From Nitrospinota bacterium (GTDB lineage Bacteria > Nitrospinota > Nitrospinia > Nitrospinales > VA-1): a stretch of DNA of 36,977 nucleotides. Under the pieces are notes generated by a model. The model saw only the letters and a list, made by a program, of their open reading frames with translations. It ran no database searches and was not told where the DNA came from. Location: contig JAQCGX010000034.1 of NCBI GenBank assembly GCA_027619975.1, positions 1-36,977 on the forward strand, written 5' to 3'. Below, in pieces: positions 1 through 6,731 of this stretch (its first letter is position 1; each line of letters begins with the position of its first letter). Made by a program: the position numbers and the translations under genes.

Positions 1-245
1 GTTTTCGGTTTCCAATTTCTTGCCATTTCTTGCGCTTTCTCTATTTGTTGTTGAGTCATTATCTTTTCCGCTATACCTCTATTTTTTACAGCATTCTTAT
101 GTCCATTAGAACCTGCAATATTAAACCACATATGTGCTGATACATCATCTTGTGTAACTCCTTGTCCTTTGACATACATCGTTCCCAATTTGAATTGTGC
201 TTTAGCAAATCCTTGTTCCGACTTCCTCCTGATTATTAGTTCCTT
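1..245 (-). pseudogene. Sel1-repeat protein fragment, no start codon, runs off left edge
   Basis: The minus strand encodes an uninterrupted reading frame with a Sel1 (SLR/TPR-like) repeat: FAKAQFKLGTMYVKGQGV, then DDVSAHMWFNIAGSNGH, and a typical Sel1-protein tail with MTQQQIEKAQEMARNWKP. Sel1 repeats are alpha-helical solenoids used for protein-protein contacts. The frame opens just after a TGA at 246-248 and has no ATG, GTG or TTG near its upstream end; the first ATG lies inside the repeat (GTMY). The 5' part of the gene, including any signal peptide and earlier repeats, is therefore missing. This looks like a truncated remnant rather than a working gene. It sits next to a sequence resembling IS ends, which may explain the truncation. 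The 3' end is outside the window, so the true extent is unknown. Confidence 0.6.
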
Positions 246-268
246 TCAGGGAAGAAAGCTTAACGTGA

Positions 269-336
269 GTGGTACACTTTTACTCCGCCACAAATGAAAT
301 ATATCAACGACTCACTGGTACATTATTGCTCCGCCG
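269..336. mobile_element. IS21-family-like terminal repeat doublet (remnant)
   Basis: Two near-identical direct repeats lie 46 bp apart: TGGTACACTTTTACTCCGCC at 270-289 and TGGTACATTATTGCTCCGCC at 316-335 (17 of 20 positions equal). Multiple internal copies of a ~20-bp motif near each end are typical of IS21-family elements (known of the family; the motif itself resembles IS21-type ends by recall only). No istA or istB gene is present to either side within the window, so this would be a solo end or remnant. It abuts the truncated Sel1 fragment at 1-245. Confidence 0.4.
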
Positions 337-1103
337 TTCTCAGGTTGTATTTTTATGTTGGTTCAATTGATAAATATTATTCCTGACCTTATTAAAATCT
401 TAACCCCTCCACCTAACTAGATTTATAGGCATGTAAATCTGTTAATCGATTTAATTCTACGTGTAAAATGAATGAGATATGAGGGTGGGCCACGTTTCCC
501 GGCCCCCGGTCCTCCACTTTGAGATTTTTCTTATTTCATCTACGCCTTGTCGCCAGGGAGAATAATCAAAGGTAATCAGGCCACGATATAAAACGAATGC
601 CACCACTCCACCTTCTAGGAAACAGAGCCACCACCCCACAGAAGGACAGCAAATCGACTGGCAATATGTGAACCGTTAGGTAATATCCCCAGCTGTCAAA
701 TCAATACCCTTTATATTCCATGAGTTAATAGATTCGACCCACGAACATGTGGTTCTATGGTCAGGCGATCACCCAAAGTACACTCAATATTGACCATAGT
801 TTATCCTTCATGAATTCAGCCCGGATATAATGAGTGAGGAGATTTTCTGCAATCGAATTGACCGGCCTAAAGAATTATTGTCAATTTCCGGCTCTAAAAT
901 AAAAATAGGAAAGTGTGTGTGCGCTACGGTTAAAAGGGGAAATCTCGTTAAAAATATAAGCTTTCACGGGAAAAACGCACTATAAAGAACACCAATAAAT
1001 ACCATATAACGGTGTAATTTATTGATTTAATTACATATTACTATTGATCATTAATACATTAAATAATGTATATATAATTGTATTGACACTATTAAATGGC
1101 ACT
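337..1103. other. gene-poor AT-rich stretch with decayed sequence
   Basis: No gene can be supported here. A 60-codon GTG-started minus-strand frame at 457-639 lacks a ribosome binding site and family resemblance. A 16-codon minus-strand ORF at 761-811 begins with a signal-peptide-like stretch (MKDKLWSILSVLWVIA) and then stops. It lies 30 nt from a sequence (841-865) that is nearly repeated 27 nt upstream of the secreted-protein gene starting at 2118. An AT-rich inverted repeat (ATACATTA, 2-nt loop, TAATGTAT) is at 1054-1071, just beyond the end of the 1104-1379 gene. The tract looks like decayed accessory DNA. Confidence 0.5.
841..865. repeat. direct repeat, copy 1 (paralogous upstream region)
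   Basis: The stretch beginning GATTTTCTGCAAT and containing GAATTGAC is repeated at 2145-2168 with two substitutions and one gap. Both copies lie about 30 bp upstream (minus strand) of an ATG followed by a hydrophobic signal-like sequence, at 811 and 2118 respectively. This suggests that a related secreted-protein gene once followed copy 1 and has decayed. Confidence 0.45.
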
Positions 1104-1379
1104 TTAAAGCATACGAAACTCCGGCAATTCAATATTGTTGGTTTTTCCTATTAGCTTCAGCTCATTAATTAATTCTACATATTCTTTGCGAGATTTTATT
1201 TGGAAGAATTTTGACCTAATGACTTCCTCGTCTTGGACCGAAATGAATGGCCTAGTTATGATGAAACATTTTTCAAAATAGTTGGATGCCGTTTTAACAT
1301 ATCTAAACCCGTTCCCTTTCCTATTGACTCCCCAGCAGTAATTATGGGCGACCAAGATGTCAAACGCCTTGCTGGCCAT
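1104..1379 (-). CDS. small hypothetical protein (91 aa)
   Basis: I do not recognise this protein. It has a coding-like composition: mixed hydrophobic and charged segments, a central VKTASNYFEKCFIITRPF stretch and a Lys/Glu-rich C-terminal helix (SRKEYVELINELKLIGK). No signal peptide or membrane segment is evident. The ATG at 1377-1379 is preceded in frame by a TGA four codons upstream, and no clear Shine-Dalgarno is seen, so the gene could be the 3' part of a longer one. A 78-codon plus-strand frame overlaps it (1233-1469) but has a less protein-like composition. Function unknown; moderate confidence that it was ever a gene, low that it is expressed. Confidence 0.4.
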   Translation of the reverse strand: MASKAFDILVAHNYCWGVNRKGNGFRYVKTASNYFEKCFIITRPFISVQDEEVIRSKFFQIKSRKEYVELINELKLIGKTNNIELPEFRML

Positions 1380-1488
1380 GAAAAAAATTCAAAACATCGA
1401 AAAGGCGAGGAACTGATTTTAAAAGGTCATCCAATTCGTATTATCAGGGAAACCGTTTTAAAAAGTTGATGGGATAACACCCCACCCA

Positions 1489-2118
1489 TCATCCATAAAT
1501 AGACAACTGCTCAGGGGGCCGGATTGGGCACGCGGAGACATATCGCACGAGCAGTAATTTGTGATAGCGCATTTGTGTTAAGGTTAATGGTGCATCGATC
1601 CCATCTTGGAAATCAGAACTCATGAAAGGTAGCTCACCAGTGCGCTCGCACCCCCCTCCTCCTGCACAGCCAATGAGACATCCACTTGCCATGAGGACAT
1701 CGTTCACGTCATCGCACTGGGCTGTGGCGATTGGACTCGCACCGGCTGTTTCGGACTGCGCCGTAACTTCAATCGTATAGATGGTTGGGTCCGCCAGACT
1801 CGAACCATGCGGGTCTGGGCCAACGAGGAGACCATCAGCACCTTTCGGCCCTTGCAGCCCAGAATCAGGTTTATCCGAACAAACCCATTGGCTTCCGTTA
1901 TACTCAGCTATTTTGTTTGTATTACAGGACAAGCTACCAAGCGTATCAGAATTCTCATCGAGGGAACATTGCCACTCTATACCGTTAAATCTTGCGATTT
2001 CGTTTACGGCGCAGGAAAGGTCCTTGAGGTGTTTTGCTGTTTTATCTTTAGCTAAAGCTGGGTCGGAAATAAATACAAACAGTAATCCTAGCGTGAGAAC
2101 CAATAGATTTCTGAGCAT
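1489..2118 (-). CDS. secreted protein with duplicated Cys motif and collagen-like tract, probable C-terminal frameshift
   Basis: The start is ATG at 2118 because AAGGAG lies 6 nt upstream; a GTG further up (2133) would place this site inside the gene. The first ~24 residues form a signal peptide (MLRNLLVLTLGLLFVF... ending in ALA). Two imperfect copies of a motif of the form LSC-x3-(E/K)IAx(F/Y)NG-x2-W-x-C follow, then a short collagen-like GLQGPKGADG tract, then a Cys-containing domain (CDDVNDVLMASGCLIGC). In the annotated frame the C-terminus ends in PPEQLSIYG, but an alternative frame entered near 1576-1582 reads ITARAICLRVPNPAP and stops at 1511-1513. The latter looks like a natural beta-strand terminus, so a one-base deletion is likely. 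Role unknown; exported surface or periplasmic protein (inference). Confidence 0.55.
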   Translation of the reverse strand: MLRNLLVLTLGLLFVFISDPALAKDKTAKHLKDLSCAVNEIARFNGIEWQCSLDENSDTLGSLSCNTNKIAEYNGSQWVCSDKPDSGLQGPKGADGLLVGPDPHGSSLADPTIYTIEVTAQSETAGASPIATAQCDDVNDVLMASGCLIGCAGGGGCERTGELPFMSSDFQDGIDAPLTLTQMRYHKLLLVRYVSACPIRPPEQLSIYG

Positions 2119-2144
2119 GGGGAACTCCTTCACTTGGATGAACT

Positions 2145-2168
2145 GATATTCTGCAATGGAATTGACGG
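2145..2168. repeat. direct repeat, copy 2 (upstream of secreted-protein gene)
   Basis: This is the partner of 841-865. It starts GATATTCTGCAATGG and contains GAATTGACGG. It lies 27 bp upstream of the ATG at 2118 on the minus strand. Confidence 0.45.
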
Positions 2169-2202
2169 TGGCTGGATTGTGTCAAATTAAAGTTAAGGAG
2201 AT

Positions 2203-2224
2203 AATTATAAATATATTTATAATT
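2203..2224. promoter_or_regulatory. 22-bp perfect AT-only palindrome upstream of secreted-protein gene
   Basis: The sequence with half-site ATTATAAATA (flanked by one further A/T pair) is perfectly self-complementary over 22 bp, and short GTTAA/TTAAC arms flank it. It sits about 85 bp upstream of the ATG at 2118. It could be an operator, or simply an AT-rich chance palindrome. No regulator gene is nearby to pair with it. Confidence 0.25.
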
Positions 2225-2408
2225 TAACTTCCATTTGGAACATTTTTTCACAAATTCCTTGGATGGCAATAATGGCGGCAACATAATTATCCTGACAACA
2301 GAATAAAGAGAGTGGAGTTATAAATAACCTGGTAATTTTGTGGTAAAAATAAAAAATTTCACTTTTATTAAAACCTATTTTTAACAATAACCTATTGAAA
2401 AATAAGAG

Positions 2409-2482
<74 letters not shown>

Positions 2483-2512
2483 AATTGATCCATCAATGAT
2501 GGAGATCACCAT

Positions 2513-2541
2513 CTTATAGCACTTCCTTTAATTTGCGTCAA
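2513..2541 (-). promoter_or_regulatory. sigma-70-type promoter of tRNA-Arg
   Basis: On the minus strand TTGACG (-35) and TATAAG (-10) are separated by exactly 17 bp, each 5/6 to consensus. The predicted start is about 24 nt before the mature tRNA 5' end, a sensible leader length. Confidence 0.7.
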
Positions 2542-2639
2542 ATGCCACTTGCTCCATTGAATTGGCGTTATTTTTCAACACACTTATTGTTCTTGTTCGT
2601 TATCCCCAATGCAAATATCGTAATTTATCCACCCCGGCT

Positions 2640-2668
2640 TTGACTTATAGGATGGGTAAGACTATGAT
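2640..2668 (+). promoter_or_regulatory. sigma-70-type promoter of the PpiC-rhodanese gene
   Basis: TTGACT (2640-2645) and TATGAT (2663-2668) are 17 bp apart and each match consensus at 5/6. Transcription would start near 2675. A GGAGG ribosome binding site follows at 2692-2696, 8 nt before the ATG at 2705. Confidence 0.65.
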
Positions 2669-2704
2669 ATTTTGAGAATTTCATAATCAGCGGAGGTCGC
2701 TTTA

Positions 2705-3586
2705 ATGGTTAAGGTCCGTGCAAGTCAAATTTTTTCCCACGCGATGGAAGATGTGGTTGCCGCTAAAAAGGCATTGGATGCTGGAACTCCTTTTACCGAG
2801 GTGGTCGAGAAATACAGCACCTGCCCTTCCAAACAAAATGGTGGAGATTTAGGGTGGATGCCTGAAGATGCGTTACAAGCCATCATGGGTGAAGGTATCT
2901 CTGAAGAGGACAAGGGGAAGATTATTGGCCCGGTGCATTCTCAATATGGTTATCACATTTTGATCGTTTCCGAAATTGAGGTGGAAAAAATCGAGGGTCC
3001 ATTTAATGCGGACACTCCCATGAAGGAAATGAACCAACTGTGGCCCGAAGCGCACACGCATCTATTCAAACAGTTTCATATTGGCCTTCCGGTAAGCGGT
3101 TACAATGATAAAGAAACCATCGCTTCCGCATGCAGCGACCAAAACAAATCGGTCACTGAGGTTCTCAATTTTCTCAATCGGGAATATTTTGAAAAAAATA
3201 TTGCGGTCATCCCCCCTGAAGAACTGGATTTAAAAATCCAAAATGGGTCCACCCAACTGGCTCTTTTGGACATACGCGAAAGCTGGGAACGCGATATTTC
3301 CAAAATCGAGGGATCGCATTTTATCACCAGCGAAAACGCTGAGACTCTCATCAATTCCTTCGGTAAAGATAAGGAAATTGTGCTGATTGACTGGAAGCAG
3401 GACCGCAGCCCCAGTTTTTTGAAATGGCTGCGCCAAAAAGGATTCACCAATGTAAAATGCCTGGAAGGCGGCATCGACGCCTGGTCGGAAAAAGTAAACT
3501 CCCGTCTCAACCGCTACGATATCGACGAGGACGATGGCTACCGTTATGAAGACATCATTGAAGAGCCTGAAGATCACAAGCATTGA
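2705..3586 (+). CDS. parvulin (PpiC-type) peptidyl-prolyl isomerase fused to a degenerate rhodanese domain
   Basis: Residues ~1-92 are a parvulin domain: VRASQIF at the start, FTEVVEKYSTCPSKQNGGDLG in the centre (core residues only) and GPVHSQYGYHILIV at the end. Parvulins catalyse cis-trans isomerisation of prolyl bonds. Residues ~105-150 (IGLPVSGYNDKETIASAC ... VTEVLNFLN) resemble a DUF1858/ScdA-N-like helical module without its usual paired cysteines (inference). Residues ~165-265 are rhodanese-like (LLDIRESWERDI; CLEGGIDAW), but the catalytic-loop cysteine is replaced: the loop reads IVLIDWKQDRS with Asp229 where Cys is expected. Sulfurtransferase activity is therefore unlikely. There is no signal peptide, so the protein is cytoplasmic. 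It is the first gene after a clear promoter and is followed by the dppD-like gene after 61 nt. Confidence 0.85.
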   Translation: MVKVRASQIFSHAMEDVVAAKKALDAGTPFTEVVEKYSTCPSKQNGGDLGWMPEDALQAIMGEGISEEDKGKIIGPVHSQYGYHILIVSEIEVEKIEGPFNADTPMKEMNQLWPEAHTHLFKQFHIGLPVSGYNDKETIASACSDQNKSVTEVLNFLNREYFEKNIAVIPPEELDLKIQNGSTQLALLDIRESWERDISKIEGSHFITSENAETLINSFGKDKEIVLIDWKQDRSPSFLKWLRQKGFTNVKCLEGGIDAWSEKVNSRLNRYDIDEDDGYRYEDIIEEPEDHKH

Positions 3587-3647
3587 GCAATGAGGATCAT
3601 GAGCCTGTCATTCACCCGCTACAACCCGTTTCAATAAAAACTCTTCC

Positions 3648-4652
3648 TTGAGAGAGTCTCCGCTGAATCCCTTACTTCGCATTGAAAACCTGACTGTTCA
3701 ATTCCATACCGAAGAGGGTGTGGTTGAGGCTGTGCGCAATGTCACCCTGGAAGTGGATCGGGGGAAAACCCTGGCCCTGGTCGGTGAATCGGGATGCGGA
3801 AAGTCGGTGACCGCTCTCAGTGCATTGCAACTCATTGCCACCCCGCCGGGAAAATACGAATCCGGCAAAATTCTATTTGAAGATTCTGACCTGCTGAAAT
3901 TGCCCGAAGAGGCGATGGAGAAAATTCGCGGCAACGACATCAGCATGATCTTTCAGGAACCGATGACTTCGCTCAACCCGATCTTCACCATCGGCGACCA
4001 GGTGGCGGAACCCATCACGCTTCATCAAAATAAGAACTCCGAAGAAGCGCGGGCGCTCACTTTGGAAACATTAAAAAAAGTTGGTCTCCCCTCCCCCGAA
4101 CAACGCATTGACCAATACCCTCACGAGCTTTCGGGAGGAATGAAGCAGCGAGTCATGATCGCCATGGCCATCGCCTGCAAACCCAAGCTGTTGATCGCGG
4201 ACGAACCCACCACAGCCCTCGACGCAACCGTGCAGGCACAGATTCTCGAACTGCTCGAAGACCTGCGCCAGAAAACGGACATGGCCATTCTATTGATCAC
4301 TCATAATCTTGGTATCGTCGCGCAGTACGCCGACCACGTTGCCGTCATGTATGCGGGTAAAGTCGTAGAAAAGGCATCCGTTGAAGAGATATTCGAATCG
4401 CCCGCCCATCCTTACACCCAGGGGCTGTTGAACTCTCTGCCTAAGGGCGAACCCGGACACCGGCTGGAAGCCATACCAGGGACGGTGCCCCACCCGGCTT
4501 ATATTCCTGAAGGCTGTGCTTTTCACCCCCGGTGTCCGCAGGTCATGCCGCATTGCAAAAAACTATTGCCTCCTGAATTTGCAGTTTCAGACTCCAAAAA
4601 CCACAAAGCCGCTTGTTGGCTCTATGGGAGTCCTCCAGAGGAATCGTCATGA
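3648..4652 (+). CDS. dppD: oligopeptide/dipeptide ABC transporter ATP-binding protein (DppD/OppD type)
   Basis: This is one of the two ATPases that energise peptide or nickel import through a DppBC/OppBC-type permease. Visible motifs are Walker A GESGCGKSVTA, Q-loop region FQEPMTSLNP, signature LSGGMKQRVMIAMA, Walker B LLIADEPTTALD and the switch His in LLITHNLG. The C-terminal OppD/F extension has the Cys-rich motif GCAFHPRCPQVMPHC with a last Cys in AACWLYG, often an Fe-S site in this family. The only in-frame start before the ABC domain is TTG at 3648 (frame open from 3603), without a good Shine-Dalgarno. Length (334 aa) is normal. Its stop overlaps the next gene's start (ATGA). No permease or binding-protein gene is adjacent, so the exact substrate is unknown. 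Confidence 0.9.
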   Translation: MRESPLNPLLRIENLTVQFHTEEGVVEAVRNVTLEVDRGKTLALVGESGCGKSVTALSALQLIATPPGKYESGKILFEDSDLLKLPEEAMEKIRGNDISMIFQEPMTSLNPIFTIGDQVAEPITLHQNKNSEEARALTLETLKKVGLPSPEQRIDQYPHELSGGMKQRVMIAMAIACKPKLLIADEPTTALDATVQAQILELLEDLRQKTDMAILLITHNLGIVAQYADHVAVMYAGKVVEKASVEEIFESPAHPYTQGLLNSLPKGEPGHRLEAIPGTVPHPAYIPEGCAFHPRCPQVMPHCKKLLPPEFAVSDSKNHKAACWLYGSPPEESS

Positions 4653-5626
4653 AACCTTTGATCGAAATCAAATCCCTGAAAAAATATTTCCCCGTCTATG
4701 GAGGGTTGCTCTCGCGCGTGGTGGGTCATGTCAAAGCGGTTGAAAATGTTTCCCTGCACATCGGACACAAAGAGACGCTAGGGTTGGTCGGAGAATCAGG
4801 ATGTGGTAAAACCACCGTGGGTCGGATGTCCATCCGCCTTATTGAAAAGACAGCGGGTCAAGTGTTGTTCGAAGGAACCGATATTTTTCAATTGAACAAG
4901 AAACAAATGGCTCAACTGCGGCCACGAATGCAGATAATTTTTCAGGACCCCTACAGTTCCCTCAATCCAAGATTCACCGTTGAACGAATCATCGGCGAGG
5001 CCATGCTGATTCACGGGACGGCCACTAAGAAAAATCAGAATGACCAGATCAAAGCCGTGATGGAGCAGGTGGGCCTGTCTCCCCGATACATGAAACGCTA
5101 CCCGCACGAATTCTCAGGAGGACAAAGACAGAGAATCGGCATCGCACGCGCCATTGCCCTGAATCCTGACTATATCGTGTGCGATGAACCCGTTTCAGCG
5201 CTTGATGTTTCCATACAGGCACAGATCATCAACCTGTTACAGGATCTTCAGGAAGAAACCGGCATTTCCATGCTTTTTATATCCCACGACTTAAACGTGG
5301 TCAAACACCTCTCCCACCGTACGGCGGTGATGTATCTCGGCCGATTGGTGGAAGTTGCTCCGACTTCGGTACTAAACAAGGAACCTGCCCACCCATACAC
5401 TCGGGCTTTACTATCTGCGAAACCGTCATTGAACCCCAGGGACCGAAGCCATCGGACCGTGTTGGGCGGCGATGTTCCCTCGCCTCTCAATCCCCCTTCC
5501 GGCTGTCACTTTCATCCCCGCTGTCCCGAAGTGATGGACCGTTGCCGTACGGAAGAGCCAAAACACCTCCAAATTGGAAACGATCACCAGGTCCACTGTC
5601 ACCTCTACGATAAAAATCTGCCCTGA
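4649..5626 (+). CDS. dppF: oligopeptide/dipeptide ABC transporter ATP-binding protein (DppF/OppF type)
   Basis: This is the second ATPase of the peptide-importer pair. It has Walker [26 protein letters not shown] (Q-loop), signature [16 protein letters not shown], Walker [13 protein letters not shown] and [10 protein letters not shown]. The C-terminal oligo-binding extension carries [15 protein letters not shown] and a terminal Cys in HQVHCHLYD. The start is ATG at 4649, overlapping the dppD stop by 4 nt, with AGAGGA 7 nt upstream; an upstream in-frame TTG (4613) is inside dppD and unlikely. The 4-nt overlap indicates translational coupling, giving the 1:1 ATPase heterodimer expected for this family. 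Confidence 0.9.
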   Translation: MKPLIEIKSLKKYFPVYGGLLSRVVGHVKAVENVSLHIGHKETLGLVGESGCGKTTVGRMSIRLIEKTAGQVLFEGTDIFQLNKKQMAQLRPRMQIIFQDPYSSLNPRFTVERIIGEAMLIHGTATKKNQNDQIKAVMEQVGLSPRYMKRYPHEFSGGQRQRIGIARAIALNPDYIVCDEPVSALDVSIQAQIINLLQDLQEETGISMLFISHDLNVVKHLSHRTAVMYLGRLVEVAPTSVLNKEPAHPYTRALLSAKPSLNPRDRSHRTVLGGDVPSPLNPPSGCHFHPRCPEVMDRCRTEEPKHLQIGNDHQVHCHLYDKNLP

Positions 5627-5783
5627 AACCTGCCCAAAATGGGAACCTGTTATGGACAAAATTGCCCACTTAGTAAGATCTCCCTCCTCAGTGTACTTAA
5701 ACTCATCAAAATTTAAGATTCAATTCCTTTGATTTACCGAGGGTATTGGCCAAATTTCATTCGCTCCAAAATCCTCTAAAATT

Positions 5784-5799
5784 TGGTCCAAGATTTGCT
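5784..5799 (+). promoter_or_regulatory. candidate sigma-54 promoter upstream of motA
   Basis: TGGTCCAAGATTTGCT has the GG and GC elements separated by 10 nt and a TTTGC -12 box, as in sigma-54 (-24/-12) promoters. Transcription would begin near 5811, ~97 nt before the motA TTG. Flagellar genes are often sigma-54 controlled. Only part of the consensus (TGGCAC) is matched. The remaining 5627-5907 gap shows no gene. Confidence 0.3.
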
Positions 5800-5907
5800 T
5801 TATTCTCAAGCATTCCCTTATAAAATATTGATTTTATTGCGATTTATCTCTCAATATGTTAAATTTAAATAAACCATAAATGTAACTATACGAATGACAG
5901 GTGCTCT

Positions 5908-6711
5908 TTGGATATTGCCTCCTTTATAGGAATCATTTCAGGTGTTTCACTAATTATCACTGCCATTTATATGGGCAGCGGTTTTGATATTTTTATCAAT
6001 GGACCAGGAATCATGATCGTATTTGGCGGAACCGTTGCCGCCACCCTGATCACATTCCAAATGAAAGACGTTTTTTCGGCCTATAAAGCGGCACTTTTCG
6101 TATTTTCGGAAAAAAACCATGACCCCAACGACATGGTGTCCACCATGGTCGATTTATGTAGTCTCACTCGCCGATCGGGCATTGTTTCTTTGAGCCGTTT
6201 GGATGTTCAATCCGATTTTTTGAAAAAGGTATGCAATCTCATCGCCGATGGCACCAAGGAAGAAATGATGCGGGATACATTGAATATTGAAATCGAATCC
6301 ATGAAACAACGGCATTTTATTATTCAGGATGTTTTCAAAAAAATGGCCACCTATTCCCCCGCGTTCGGCATGCTGGGAACCTTGATCGGTTTGATCCAAA
6401 TGCTGACCCAATTATCCGATCCAGACAGTGTCGGTCCTTCAATGGCAGTCGCTCTGTTGACCACTTTTTACGGGATGGTTCTTTCGACTATGATTTTCAA
6501 TCCGATTGCGGGAAAACTGCGGGCAAGGACAATGGTGGAGGTGATTAATCTGGAAATTATTTTTGAAGGAGCCATTTCTATTTTGCAGGACAATAACCCC
6601 TTGCTGGTTTATGAAAAGCTATCATCGTATATTCCAGAGTCGCTTCGTCGACCAATGCACCAGAAGATGTTGAATAAAAAATTCGCGTTGAACATTCAAA
6701 AAGTTAAATAA
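5908..6711 (+). CDS. motA: flagellar motor stator protein MotA
   Basis: MotA forms, with MotB, the proton-conducting stator in the inner membrane. The 267-aa protein has the MotA layout: two N-terminal membrane helices (IGIISGVSLIITAIYMGSG; GPGIMIVFGGTVAATLI), a large cytoplasmic loop with charged residues, then TM3 with the conserved proline (YSPAFGMLGTLIGLIQML) and TM4 (VALLTTFYGMVLSTMIFNP). The C-terminal cytoplasmic tail is basic. The start is TTG at 5908; nearby ATG 5894 and GTG 5901 are out of frame, and a weak ACAGG lies 6 nt upstream. motB follows after 20 nt. The frequent GMLGTLIGLI-type TM3 supports MotA/PomA rather than ExbB or TolQ. Whether it drives flagella or gliding cannot be told from this window. 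Confidence 0.9.
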   Translation: MDIASFIGIISGVSLIITAIYMGSGFDIFINGPGIMIVFGGTVAATLITFQMKDVFSAYKAALFVFSEKNHDPNDMVSTMVDLCSLTRRSGIVSLSRLDVQSDFLKKVCNLIADGTKEEMMRDTLNIEIESMKQRHFIIQDVFKKMATYSPAFGMLGTLIGLIQMLTQLSDPDSVGPSMAVALLTTFYGMVLSTMIFNPIAGKLRARTMVEVINLEIIFEGAISILQDNNPLLVYEKLSSYIPESLRRPMHQKMLNKKFALNIQKVK

Positions 6712-6731
6712 CGAACAAAGTTTCTCTTACA

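Noticed and set aside
457-639. Minus-strand 60-codon frame
   Set aside because: GTG start without ribosome binding site, many Trp and Arg, no family resemblance; probably random.
1233-1469. Plus-strand 78-codon frame overlapping the 1104-1379 gene
   Set aside because: No ribosome binding site or recognisable motif; the minus-strand frame has better composition, though the choice is not certain.
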